Positions 35,710 to 44,210 are shown, counted from the stretch's first letter. The stretch: 64,000 nucleotides of DNA from an uncultured Robinsoniella sp. (GCA_900540475.1 UQGG01000036.1:1-64000); one strand, 5' to 3'. Made by a program: numbers and translations. Notes: generated by a model from the sequence alone, not told the origin.

Positions 35710-36290
35710 GGGGTTTTGTTGAGGAAGGGACGCTTTGTAAATGATAGGTAGTGTACGAAAAGATGGGCGTGGGAAACTGGCATGGTGGGACCCCTGGGTT
35801 GTGTCTGGCTGTTCTTTATTGGATGCAGCGTAGTATATTTCGGCTGTTTGTGTGTAAAAGGAGATGGCTCAAGATCAGTTGCTTTACATCAGTTGTTTTA
35901 CGCCAATGTCGTCCAGCATGCTACAACCCCAGGGTTCCAACATGCTGAGAAAACCAGCTTTGTATCAACGAATGCTATCTCGGAAAGAGAAGGGGGCGGA
36001 CCAGGAGAGGTGTTTGGAAGGCGTATAGCAGATCTGTGCATTTACTTACCTTGCCGGAGTGTTTTTTGGCGGATAGTATTCGACTGGCTCCCATCGGATA
36101 CTAAGCGGGCAGTGAGCTGCGAAATGCATCAGGATTTCGGAGCGAATGTCCGCGTGCCGCCAAAAAACACTTCGGCAAGGTTAGAAAATGCCAGTTCTGC
36201 GTTAAGCCTTCCAAACACCGGTCCTGGTTCGCCCCCTTCTCTTTCCGTACACTACCTCTGCATACAAAGCGTCCTTAATCAGAGCAAGGC
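35710..36290. repeat. Full-length palindromic TIR repeat element (copy 3)
   Basis: About 580 bp bounded by imperfect terminal inverted repeats: the left end reads GGACGCTTTGTA then AGGTAGTGTACG, and the right end (36241-36273) reads the complement of both, with a 5-6 base unmatched stretch between. The right half is a nested inverted repeat: 41-bp arms at 35982-36022 and 36206-36246 with 3 mismatches, then 25-bp arms at 36048-36072 and 36157-36181 with 1 mismatch. A smaller hairpin (CAGCATG...CATGCTG) lies at 35918-35951. Open frames inside are by-products of the palindrome. It lies between the ABC exporter genes and the two-component genes. Confidence 0.8.
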
Positions 36291-36325
36291 CATACCTCTG
36301 ACCCTATGCTCCTTATAATCCACTC

Positions 36326-37351
36326 TTAATTAGGAAGAAAAATCATAAATTCTGCCCCTTCCCCAGGCTGGGATCTCACTTCCACATAACCTCCCTGCAA
36401 AGTTATGATTTCCCTTGTAAGATATAAACCAATTCCCACTCCCTCCTGGTCATGTACTTCTTTTTCCCGGTAAAAACGTTTAAATATGGATGCCTGGTTT
36501 TTTTCTGGTATTCCTCTTCCGGTATCCCGTATTCTGATCCTGGAGTATAATTCCATCCGTTCTGCTGAGACAGTAATTTTACCGCCGCAGGGTGTATATT
36601 TAACTGCATTGTCCAGAATATTTGAAATCGCTTCCGCCGTCCATTTTACATCGTGGCTAAGGAACAGATCTTCCGGACAGTTAACCGAAATATCGATCTG
36701 CTTCTCCTCAGCTTTTGGAAAAATACTGTTCAATGACAAGCCAAGCGTTTCATATACAGAAGCTCTTTTTTTCTGCATCTCGAATATTCCGGTCTCCAGC
36801 CTGGACATCTTAATCATCGCCTGAATGAGAAAATCCAGTTTATTTACCTGATCCGTAATGGATTGCAGAAATTCCTTCTGCTTCTCCCTGTCCACATTCC
36901 GGTCCTGCAAAATGCCTGCATACATTTTTATATTTGCAACTGGCGTCTTGGTCTGGTGGGAAATATCCGATACCAGACTCTGCAATGCCATCTTTTCATC
37001 CCGGCTCTTTTGATTATGGCGCTGTAAAATCTCATATAATTTCCTCAGCTTAGACTGCAGCTTCGACAAAAGCGTCTCATTGATTTCATCAAATAGGATA
37101 TTCACCTTTTCATCCAGCATCTCATCCAGGCAGGCACTCATAGAATCTGCAAAGCCCGTTATCTGCCTGCGCATTACTGCTATTACCGCTGCACCAATTC
37201 CTAAAAACCCAAGTCCAAATCCGATTAAAAGCAAACGCATCAGCATACGATCTGTTACATGCCACACCAGAACACTGAAAATTGCCAGCATCACAACGGC
37301 TGCACCGGTAAAAATTTTATAGATCCATACTGTCAGGAACTTAGCACCCAT
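36326..37351 (-). CDS. Sensor histidine kinase with minimal sensor loop
   Basis: Membrane histidine kinase of 341 residues. Two transmembrane segments (about 6-31 and 39-60) are joined by a loop of fewer than ten residues, so it has no extracellular sensor domain, like intramembrane-sensing kinases that follow a partner transporter. The H-box is SDISHQTKTPVANIKM, the N-box NILDNAVKYTP, and the G-boxes DTGRGIPEKN and GVGIGLYL. The start at 37351 has AGGTGAG 5 bases upstream and overlaps the response regulator gene by 11 bases; the longer frame to 37420 runs into that gene. Its likely output is control of the ABC exporter at 32278-35559, now separated from it by a repeat element. Confidence 0.9.
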   Translation of the reverse strand: MGAKFLTVWIYKIFTGAAVVMLAIFSVLVWHVTDRMLMRLLLIGFGLGFLGIGAAVIAVMRRQITGFADSMSACLDEMLDEKVNILFDEINETLLSKLQSKLRKLYEILQRHNQKSRDEKMALQSLVSDISHQTKTPVANIKMYAGILQDRNVDREKQKEFLQSITDQVNKLDFLIQAMIKMSRLETGIFEMQKKRASVYETLGLSLNSIFPKAEEKQIDISVNCPEDLFLSHDVKWTAEAISNILDNAVKYTPCGGKITVSAERMELYSRIRIRDTGRGIPEKNQASIFKRFYREKEVHDQEGVGIGLYLTREIITLQGGYVEVRSQPGEGAEFMIFLPN

Positions 37352-38027
37352 GATTCTCACCTGCCCATTGATAGCCCATACCATAAATGGTTTTAATATA
37401 TTTATGATTATCATCTTCAATCTTGGAACGAAGACGGTTTACATTTACTGCAAGCGCATGTTTGTCCACAAAATTCCCATCACTGTCATACAAATGTTCT
37501 AACATCACCTGATGGGTTAACAGCTGACCCGGATGGGTCGTTAAAAGTTTCAGCATTTTATATTCTGTGGGCGTCAGTGCCTGTTCCTGATTTTTTATTC
37601 TGGCTTCCAGTTTATCAAAATTAATCTCCAGATAGGAATCCCGGTACTGGCTGGAATTATCTGATTTCGTACATCGCTTTAAAACCGCCGCAACCCTTTT
37701 GCGAAGCAGCACCATACTGAACGGCTTTGTAATATAGTCATCTGCCCCAAGGTCAAATCCCCTGACAGCATCGCTTTCCATATCGCAGGCTGTGAGGAAA
37801 ATAACCGGCGTGTCCCTGGTCTTTTTCAGTTCCTGTATAAACTGAAACCCATTGCCATCGGGGAGGTTTACATCCAGGATGATCAGGTCAAATGTTTGTT
37901 CTTTCAGAATATTTTTGCCTTCCTCCAGGGAAAAAGCGGATTGCATTTGGTAATTCTCTGCTTCCAGATCAAAGCTCAATCCTGTATTTAATGCTTCATC
38001 ATCTTCAATTATCAGTATACTGCTCAT
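37341..38027 (-). CDS. OmpR-family response regulator
   Basis: DNA-binding response regulator of 228 residues. The receiver domain has the acidic pair in IIEDDEAL, the phospho-acceptor Asp in LIILDVNLPDGNG, and the Lys in DDYITKPF. The C-terminal winged helix ends in YIKTIYGMGYQW. The start at 38027 follows AAGGGGAG; the longer frame lies inside the GH43 gene. It overlaps the kinase gene by 11 bases and the upstream GH43 gene by 23 bases, so all three may share a transcript. Confidence 0.92.
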   Translation of the reverse strand: MSSILIIEDDEALNTGLSFDLEAENYQMQSAFSLEEGKNILKEQTFDLIILDVNLPDGNGFQFIQELKKTRDTPVIFLTACDMESDAVRGFDLGADDYITKPFSMVLLRKRVAAVLKRCTKSDNSSQYRDSYLEINFDKLEARIKNQEQALTPTEYKMLKLLTTHPGQLLTHQVMLEHLYDSDGNFVDKHALAVNVNRLRSKIEDDNHKYIKTIYGMGYQWAGENHGC

Positions 38028-38907
38028 CTTGCTCCCCTTTGAATAATTTTCCGTCCTCTTCCTGTATCTTATAAAATACCGGACGTTCCTTAAGTGTTTC
38101 ATTGGGAGAATGAAGGGATAACATCAGCGCACCCTCTTTAGTTTTAAAAAGCATCCCGTGTCCGCCGTCTTTCTTAAACAGCAATTTGGGTTCCTGCTCC
38201 CATTTTCCCGTAATATCCCCATTCCCGCTTTTGGCAATTGCTTCCGTATAACCTTCTTCTCCGAAGCTTGACCACAGCATAAGCAGGGATCCGTCCTGGC
38301 AGCGATACATAAAAGGTCCGTCGGTACAGTAACACTCCACATCCTTTCCAAGTCGGTCTGTATCCAGCTTTTTAATCCAGGGTGCCTCTGATGCACGGAA
38401 TAATACCTTGGGTTCACCAACGGAAGTTTTTAAATCCTGGGACAACATCATTGCGCAGACTTCTCCGTCCCCGATCTGTACCCACTCATGGCAAAAAACA
38501 ATGTAAGGAACCTGACCGGAATCAATATACAACGTACCATCCAGACACTCCCACTCTTTTGGTGTAACGGGAGTTTCACTGTGAATCTGAAATGGTCCCA
38601 GGGGATGATCAGCTTTTAGAATCTGGGTACCCCTGCAGACACCATCTGATTTAAAGGATGCAAAAATATAGTATTTTTCCTGATATCTATGACACTCCGG
38701 TGCCCAGTAGTTCTGATCTGCCCAAAAACCCTCCGGTTTATGAAAGACTTCAACCGGTCCTGTCCACTCTTCCAGATCCCTGCTGTAATAGCAGTCCAGT
38801 CCGTCATCATTGCCCCAGCAACGGGGACCTCTGGTGCCGTACATATAATAAGTATCTCCATCTAACAAAACAAAAGGATCCCGAATATTAATTTCATTTG
38901 TCTTCAT
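38005..38907 (-). CDS. GH43-like glycoside hydrolase
   Basis: Cytoplasmic five-bladed beta-propeller enzyme of the GH43 type, 300 residues. The catalytic-base Asp10 is in NIRDPFV, and the pKa-modulating Asp is in ECLDGTLYID. At the general-acid position, where many GH43 enzymes have Glu-Gly-Pro, this one reads TDGPFMYR, with Asp. The start at 38907 has GGAGG 9 bases upstream; a TTG eight codons earlier would precede it without a site. The end overlaps the response regulator start by 23 bases, an unusual coupling of a glycosidase with a two-component system. Arabinosidase or xylosidase activity is the family norm; the actual substrate is not clear. Confidence 0.82.
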   Translation of the reverse strand: MKTNEINIRDPFVLLDGDTYYMYGTRGPRCWGNDDGLDCYYSRDLEEWTGPVEVFHKPEGFWADQNYWAPECHRYQEKYYIFASFKSDGVCRGTQILKADHPLGPFQIHSETPVTPKEWECLDGTLYIDSGQVPYIVFCHEWVQIGDGEVCAMMLSQDLKTSVGEPKVLFRASEAPWIKKLDTDRLGKDVECYCTDGPFMYRCQDGSLLMLWSSFGEEGYTEAIAKSGNGDITGKWEQEPKLLFKKDGGHGMLFKTKEGALMLSLHSPNETLKERPVFYKIQEEDGKLFKGEQDEQYTDN

Positions 38908-38943
38908 ATCAATTTTCCTCCATATATCCAAACAGGCTCAAAT

Positions 38944-38990
38944 GCGTGTTTGAAACTGCTTTCTGACCGCTGTGCGTCACACTTTATGGG
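38944..38990. repeat. Relic of the 233-bp TIR element (left end)
   Basis: GCGTGTTTGAAA, then CTGTGCGTCACACTTT about 18 bases later, match the left 50 bases of the 5467-5699 element. No right end is seen nearby. Confidence 0.6.
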
Positions 38991-39096
38991 ATACTTCCCA
39001 CACATATGTTTTTTATTTTATCACCCGCCAATACATTATGCCAGAACTATTTATACAGAATATTAAAAGTTTAGTTAAAACTGCCGGTAGTGTTTC

Positions 39097-39126
39097 TTGA
39101 CATCTGTTCTCATATCTTCCTATAAT
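39097..39126 (+). promoter_or_regulatory. Consensus sigma-A promoter of the AraC-VOC pair
   Basis: Perfect TTGACA (39097-39102) and perfect TATAAT (39121-39126) are 18 bases apart, 22 bases before the chosen start codon at 39148. This rules out the earlier in-frame TTG start at 39097. Confidence 0.85.
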
Positions 39127-39147
39127 AGCATGGAGGTGGTGATAAAA

Positions 39148-40008
39148 ATGATACATAAATCAGTGATCAGAAATTACAACGATACCAGGCGCATACTGCT
39201 AAAAGCAGATGATTATTTATATGTACTCCCTAGCAAAGCATTAATACCTTATATTTCCAATTATACCCTGACTTTTCCTAAAGAAAACCTGATGACTGAC
39301 CAATACACAGTCATTCCCCATGGCAGTTCTACGATAGTTTTTCACTTTGACGGTAATCAGATATATGGAGATTTATTTGGAGCTGCAACCAAAGCAAACA
39401 CCGTTGGAAAAAAGGCAAATCGCTCCGTCTGGATCCTGATTATCGAATTCCAGCCATGGGGATTATTTCCATTTATTAAAGAAAACCAGTCCGAACTGGC
39501 TGACAAAACATACTCTCTGAACTTTGTGAATAAACAGTTAGAGAATCTTATTTTAGAGATTATCGAAAAATCCTGGAGTATTGATTTCCTTTTTTCGGAA
39601 TTGGACGAGCTTTTTCTCAATTATCTGAATAAATATGATAAAAACGGGCGGTATCAGGATAACCTTGCATTAAAAATGGCTGCTCATCACATCATACAGG
39701 AAAATGGATTAATTTCCTCCGGAGACCTTGCCAATTATGCTCATTACAGTGAACGTCACCTGAACAGGATTTTCAATCAATACATCGGAACCGGTACGAA
39801 AACCTTTGCCCGGATAGTCAGAGCCAATAGAGCCGTTCAATTATTCCAGAATCCGAATCACCCTTCCACGATTTCTCATGTGGCTGATCAAATGGGGTTT
39901 TATGACCATTCCCACTTTACACGGGACTTTAAATCTATCTGCGGCGTAACACCTGCTCAATATCTGGAAAACATGTCCGATTATTACAACGAAATATCTA
40001 AGTATTGA
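39148..40008 (+). CDS. AraC-family regulator (DUF6597-like N-terminus)
   Basis: Cytoplasmic regulator of 286 residues. The N-terminal part (about 20-150) resembles the DUF6597-type sensor of soluble AraC proteins, with YISNYTLTFP and YTVIPHGSSTIVFHF. The C-terminal helix-turn-helix pair (about 185-280) includes LANYAHYSERHLNRIF and ADQMGFYDHSHFTRDFK. GGAGGTG lies about 10 bases before the ATG. A consensus promoter is directly upstream, and the VOC gene follows by 35 bases, so the pair forms a small unit; the regulator probably responds to a compound handled by the VOC protein or controls its own operon. Confidence 0.88.
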   Translation: MIHKSVIRNYNDTRRILLKADDYLYVLPSKALIPYISNYTLTFPKENLMTDQYTVIPHGSSTIVFHFDGNQIYGDLFGAATKANTVGKKANRSVWILIIEFQPWGLFPFIKENQSELADKTYSLNFVNKQLENLILEIIEKSWSIDFLFSELDELFLNYLNKYDKNGRYQDNLALKMAAHHIIQENGLISSGDLANYAHYSERHLNRIFNQYIGTGTKTFARIVRANRAVQLFQNPNHPSTISHVADQMGFYDHSHFTRDFKSICGVTPAQYLENMSDYYNEISKY

Positions 40009-40043
40009 TTGTATAATGTACCATACAAAGGAGGTGAAAAGAA

Positions 40044-40499
40044 ATGAAATATGGTGGAACGCTTATAGCGGTTAAGGATATGGAAAAAGCAAGATATTTT
40101 TATGAAACCGTAATGGAACAAAAAGTTACGATGGATTTAGGTGCTCATGTATCATTTGAAGGCGGTTTATCTTTACAGAGCAATTATGGAGAATTAGTAG
40201 GTACCGAACTGGTTCCCCTTTGTAAAGAGAACAATTTTCAATTGTACTTCGAAACGGATGATCTTGAAAAATGGTATGATAAAATCAAACTCCTTCCGGA
40301 AATCGAGTTTCTGCATGGCATAAAAGAATATCCATGGGGGCAGAGAGTCATGCGGTTTTATGATTATGAACAGCATATTATTGAAGCTGCTGAAAGTATG
40401 GAAAGTGTTGTGAAGCGCTATCTAACACTTGGATTGCCTGTTGCGCAAATCGCAGAAAAGACCATGCTTCCGGAAGCTTTTATTGCTCAGTTTTTGTAG
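40044..40499 (+). CDS. VOC-fold (glyoxalase/bleomycin resistance-like) protein
   Basis: Small protein of 151 residues of the vicinal-oxygen-chelate superfamily. The N-terminal beta-alpha-beta-beta-beta unit reads AVKDMEKARYFYETVMEQ, and the second unit includes FYDYEQHIIEAAESME, with the Glu that is often a metal ligand. A C-terminal tail (LGLPVAQIAEKTMLPEAF) resembles a small helical addition. AAGGAGG lies before the ATG. It follows the AraC gene on one transcript. Substrate unknown; both enzyme and binding roles occur in the family. Confidence 0.82.
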   Translation: MKYGGTLIAVKDMEKARYFYETVMEQKVTMDLGAHVSFEGGLSLQSNYGELVGTELVPLCKENNFQLYFETDDLEKWYDKIKLLPEIEFLHGIKEYPWGQRVMRFYDYEQHIIEAAESMESVVKRYLTLGLPVAQIAEKTMLPEAFIAQFL

Positions 40500-40544
40500 A
40501 AAGAAATTGTTTTTCCAATGCGGCTACTTTATCCTGCTGACGGA

Positions 40545-40812
40545 TGGCTGTTTATGCATAAAAGGAGATGAAGGTTTATTCCTTTTTCTGATCACAGAAC
40601 AAAAAACAAATCCCAGTCTCAAGATCAGTTGCTATACATCAGTTGTTTTACGCCAATTGCGTCCAGCATGCCACAACCCCAGGGTTCCAACATGCTGAGA
40701 AAACCAGCTTTGTATCAATAAATTGCATCCCGGAAAGAGAAGGGGGCGGACCAGGTCCGCCCCCTTCTCTTGACCTGCACTCCCTCTGTATACAAAGCGT
40801 CTTTTATCAGCG
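40545..40812. repeat. Short copy of the palindromic TIR repeat (copy 4)
   Basis: Bases 40618-40740 match 35868-35990 of copy 3 with few changes, including the GTCCAGCATGC...CAACATGCTGAG hairpin. The large nested palindrome of copy 3 is replaced by a perfect 17-bp hairpin (40736-40752 with 40754-40770, 1-base loop), and the right end again reads ACAAAGCGTC. This copy fills the 324-base gap between the convergent VOC and LacI-type genes; no gene is seen. Confidence 0.75.
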
Positions 40813-40823
40813 AAACCCAAATA

Positions 40824-43109
40824 CTATACAAACAACCTATTCATCTCCCGCTGCATTCTGCTAATCATATCCTGAATTTCATCTTTATCAGGCATACCGC
40901 CTTTTTCTAATTTTTTAAGCATTGGCAGCAGATACTTATATATATTATCTTCCACCGATTTTTCGCTGATAATCTTCCCATCCGCTGAAGTCGGACTCAG
41001 CCTTTTCTTTGACTTTTCAAATTCCCGCAATGCCTTCGGAAGCCACGGATATAAAGAAACCATATCGTAATTGCGATATACGGACATATTCGGAGACTGA
41101 CCTCCTAATATAGTGTGAGGGATAGCAATCTCCGATCCCGACGCCCATTTGATAAATTTAAATGCATGTTCAGCCTTTTTGGAAGTATTTGTGATTCCCA
41201 GACACCACCCCGCCATAACCGAAGTGCCTGGAAGCGTTGTATAGTCAAAATCATTAATAATAGATGAATTAGAACGCTCAACAATATCTGTTGCGTAATT
41301 ATAAAAGGTACATACCATTGCTGTTTCTCCTGCTATAAAATGCTGTACGGTATCACATGGCCTGTCACTTAAAAAATCCGGTGTAGAATACCGCACCGCT
41401 TCCAATAAATTACATACCCCCTTTTTAATAGCATGGGTTTTCATAACAATACCATTTTGACTGTTATATAAATCACCATCATAGTCCCATATCCTGGGCA
41501 TTAATTCGCAGACCAGCTGTTCCGGGTACGAAATAGACATGGCATGCCCGTATGGCACCGGGGAATCAGGATTATAAGATCTTGTGAAAAATTTAGCCAA
41601 AGTATTAAACTGAAACCAGGTACGAGGAATTTTCAGCGGTACCATGAATCTTTTGTCCAAGTCCCTGGCAAGACTTTCACTCTGAAATAAACTCTTTCTG
41701 TAAAATAAAAGCTGTGTACATGCCATATAAGGCAGAGCATAATGCCGGTCTTTAAACATACTATAATTATTCAATGTACCTGTAAGATAATATTCGGTAT
41801 GAAAATCAGAATCCTGCATCATCTCATCCAGACACAGCAAATATCCTTTATCCGCAAAATAAGAAAGCCATGGCAAATCAAATAAAATAACATCTATGTC
41901 ATCTCTGCCGCTCTGGAAATAATCACAAATATATTCAAAAGCATTTTCGGGAAGCACCCTTTCTATCCGCACATTTATTTTCTCTTTAGCATAAAAATCA
42001 ATCAGCAGTTTGGATAAACCACAGACGGAACTCTCATCATCTAATAAAAGAACACATATCTCATCCTGAAATACCAGTTTCTTATTTTCTTCAGTAGATA
42101 CCCGGTAGTTCTTAATCTCTTTGAAATTAAAACTATCCTGAAAGCTTAATTCTTTTTTTTCGAATACGATTGGAGATTTAATATTTTTTAACAGCAGGTT
42201 CCCCGCTGCCTCTCCCATATTATAAGCGGAACGGGATGTTTTAATGATTGTTGAATCGTGATAGAATACATCATCTACTGCATCCCCTGTGGTAACAATC
42301 GATATATGTTTCCATTCATCTATATGATATATTTTCATTGCATATTTAATACCTTCTGCCAACCGGTAAGAAGTAGTAAAAATGATATCTGGTATCATCT
42401 GTGCATTTTCGAATAACTGAATTCCTGCACGGAATCCACACTCTCTAATGGCTGTCGTAAAAATAATTATATTTTCCTCATAAGAGATGCCCTTCCCTTG
42501 AAATGCCTCCTGATACCCCTTTAAAGCCATTTTGTTTTCTGCAAATTCACTGGGACCCAGTATCATAGCTATTTTACGAAATCCTTTATTCAGTACATCA
42601 TTGGTAAGCTGATAAAATAAATCTAAGAGGTCTACAGATATAAAATTACATTCCAGTTCCTCCGGTCTGTGATCAATTAAAACGTAAGGAATTCTGGAAC
42701 GCTCCAGTTTTTCAAATATGGAAAAATTATCAGGCTGACAGGAATACAGGATAAGGCCGGAGACCTTTCTTCCGATGAGATGCAGCACCGTTTTCGTCTC
42801 TTTTTCTGTGTTATTATCCGTTAAACCAAGCACAAAATTTTGATTATATTGGGAGAAATACCCTTTGATACTGCTTATGATTTTTTCTAAATATGGATCA
42901 GAAATATTGGGAAATACAATACCTATATCATTATTTTTCTGCATTCGAAGCTCTCTTCCTGAATTATGAACTATATAATTCAGGTTACTGATTGCTGCGT
43001 CAATTCGGGCTGCTGTATCTTCTCCCACCTTTTTTTTATTGTTAATATAATTAGAGACAGTAGCGATTGAGACACCTGACTGCCTGGCTACATCTTTGAT
43101 ATTTGCCAT
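40824..43109 (-). CDS. LacI-family repressor fused to a solute-binding-protein domain
   Basis: A 761-residue cytoplasmic regulator, more than twice the usual LacI length. Residues 1-50 are a LacI helix-turn-helix (IKDVARQSGVSIATVSNYIN) and about 58-335 a LacI-type periplasmic-binding domain (IGIVFPNISDPYLEKI, TTSYRLAEGIKYAM). From about 345 to 745 a second sugar-binding module of the extracellular solute-binding type 1 family follows (VCVLLLDDESS, HYALPYMACTQLLFYRK, FIAGETAMVCTFYNYATDI), without a signal peptide. The protein may thus sense two ligands. AAGGAGA lies 8 bases before the ATG. It is divergent from the hydrolase-importer operon, with an operator-like palindrome between them. Confidence 0.88.
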   Translation of the reverse strand: MANIKDVARQSGVSIATVSNYINNKKKVGEDTAARIDAAISNLNYIVHNSGRELRMQKNNDIGIVFPNISDPYLEKIISSIKGYFSQYNQNFVLGLTDNNTEKETKTVLHLIGRKVSGLILYSCQPDNFSIFEKLERSRIPYVLIDHRPEELECNFISVDLLDLFYQLTNDVLNKGFRKIAMILGPSEFAENKMALKGYQEAFQGKGISYEENIIIFTTAIRECGFRAGIQLFENAQMIPDIIFTTSYRLAEGIKYAMKIYHIDEWKHISIVTTGDAVDDVFYHDSTIIKTSRSAYNMGEAAGNLLLKNIKSPIVFEKKELSFQDSFNFKEIKNYRVSTEENKKLVFQDEICVLLLDDESSVCGLSKLLIDFYAKEKINVRIERVLPENAFEYICDYFQSGRDDIDVILFDLPWLSYFADKGYLLCLDEMMQDSDFHTEYYLTGTLNNYSMFKDRHYALPYMACTQLLFYRKSLFQSESLARDLDKRFMVPLKIPRTWFQFNTLAKFFTRSYNPDSPVPYGHAMSISYPEQLVCELMPRIWDYDGDLYNSQNGIVMKTHAIKKGVCNLLEAVRYSTPDFLSDRPCDTVQHFIAGETAMVCTFYNYATDIVERSNSSIINDFDYTTLPGTSVMAGWCLGITNTSKKAEHAFKFIKWASGSEIAIPHTILGGQSPNMSVYRNYDMVSLYPWLPKALREFEKSKKRLSPTSADGKIISEKSVEDNIYKYLLPMLKKLEKGGMPDKDEIQDMISRMQREMNRLFV

Positions 43110-43159
43110 CCTGAAGATCTCCTTTTACATAATAGACTACCATATTTCAATATTAACTA

Positions 43160-43188
43160 AGTATACTTAAGCAGATAAATAAATGCAA
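43160..43188 (-). promoter_or_regulatory. Promoter of the LacI-SBP regulator
   Basis: On the minus strand TTGCAT (43183-43188) and TATACT (43160-43165) are 17 bases apart. The -10 box overlaps the palindrome AAGTATACTT (43159-43168), a possible autoregulatory site. Confidence 0.6.
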
Positions 43189-43199
43189 GTTAATAATTG

Positions 43200-43215
43200 A
43201 GTTAAACGTTTTACT
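43200..43215. promoter_or_regulatory. LacI-type operator candidate
   Basis: AGTTAAACGTTTTACT is a 16-bp palindrome around a central CG with one mismatch pair, the form bound by LacI-family repressors. It lies between the two divergent promoters, 20 bases upstream of the -35 box at 43235. Confidence 0.6.
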
Positions 43216-43234
43216 AATTGATGGTGATATGGAA

Positions 43235-43263
43235 TTGAATCAGCTTTTTTACTATGTTATACT
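43235..43263 (+). promoter_or_regulatory. Promoter of the hydrolase-sugar importer operon
   Basis: TTGAAT (43235-43240) and TATACT (43258-43263) are 17 bases apart. An upstream ATG at 43229 lies before the promoter, which supports the start at 43295. Confidence 0.7.
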
Positions 43264-43294
43264 CAATCTATTAAAAAGAAAGGACAAATCGCTA

Positions 43295-44176
43295 ATGGAA
43301 TTCAATAAATTTTTTTACAGCCGTGGCGTTAAAAAATCTATAGTTATCAATATCGATGAACTATCTTTTGATCAAAAATCTCCCATTATTATACTCTGTC
43401 ACGGACACTCCAGACATAAGAATGACGGACTTGATATTTTGTCAGATAACTTAGTCAAAAATGGATTTTGTACTGCGAGATTTGATTTTAGAGGATGCAG
43501 TTCACTAGACTCTGACCGATATGAATTATACTGTGCTACTCAATGGCCGGAAGATCTTATGAGCGCTATCTCTTATGTCTCTACCCTCCCCTGTGTGGAT
43601 AAAAAGCGGATCGGGGTAGCCGGAATCAGTATGGGAGCCTCCACTGCAGTATATGTCAGCGGCATTGATCCTCGGATTAAAAGTACCGTCTCCATGTCCG
43701 GAATCGGAAATTGCTATGAATGGATGAAAGGTGTCTGGAACAGGAATGAAGGAGACTTTCAATATTTCTTAAAAATCTTAGAAAAAGACGATGAGATATC
43801 AGCTGCTACGGGTAAATCCCAGCTGATTCATACGCTGGATATGTATCATTCCAGCGAAAAAGAAAAAAAGGATCTCCAACTGGACAGCTTCCTGAATAAT
43901 GACATCAACGCATTCGTCTCACTGTCATCACTTCGCAATATGATGAGTTACAGACCGATTGAAAAATGCGGCTCTATTCATCATCCTATCTTCTTTGCCC
44001 ATGGTGATAAGGATGAACTGGTACCCTTTGAGGAATCCATGCAGATGTACCATGCGGCAGCATCTTCTGTTAAAAAAATAAAAAGCTATGAGGGTATTGA
44101 ACATAATATCCCTATGGATCCAAATCGTTATATTGTTTTTGAAGACATTTCCAAATGGTTTCAAGAAACTTTATAA
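43295..44176 (+). CDS. Alpha/beta hydrolase, esterase-like
   Basis: Cytoplasmic alpha/beta-hydrolase of 293 residues. The oxyanion region is ILCHGHSRHKND, the nucleophile elbow GISMGAS, the acid Asp in FFAHGDKDELVPF, and the catalytic His in GIEHNIP. FDFRGCSSLD after the second strand resembles cinnamoyl/feruloyl esterases. The start at 43295 has AAAGGA about 11 bases upstream, and the upstream promoter excludes the longer frame. It is the first gene of an operon with a ribose-type importer under the LacI-SBP repressor, so it probably de-esterifies an imported acyl- or feruloyl-sugar; a role in lactone cleavage is also possible. Confidence 0.82.
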   Translation: MEFNKFFYSRGVKKSIVINIDELSFDQKSPIIILCHGHSRHKNDGLDILSDNLVKNGFCTARFDFRGCSSLDSDRYELYCATQWPEDLMSAISYVSTLPCVDKKRIGVAGISMGASTAVYVSGIDPRIKSTVSMSGIGNCYEWMKGVWNRNEGDFQYFLKILEKDDEISAATGKSQLIHTLDMYHSSEKEKKDLQLDSFLNNDINAFVSLSSLRNMMSYRPIEKCGSIHHPIFFAHGDKDELVPFEESMQMYHAAASSVKKIKSYEGIEHNIPMDPNRYIVFEDISKWFQETL

Positions 44177-44210
44177 ATAAATATCTATTTAAGAAAAAGG
44201 AGAATGAATT

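Noticed and set aside
35869..36000. Repeat tracts at 35.9 and 40.6 kb as insertion sequences with a transposase
   Set aside because: No frame codes a transposase and the copies are too short; they fit a non-autonomous or palindromic repeat better.
35782..36318. Open frame of 178 codons on the plus strand
   Set aside because: It runs through the long inverted repeat, so openness follows from the palindrome; it has no ribosome site and no recognisable domain.
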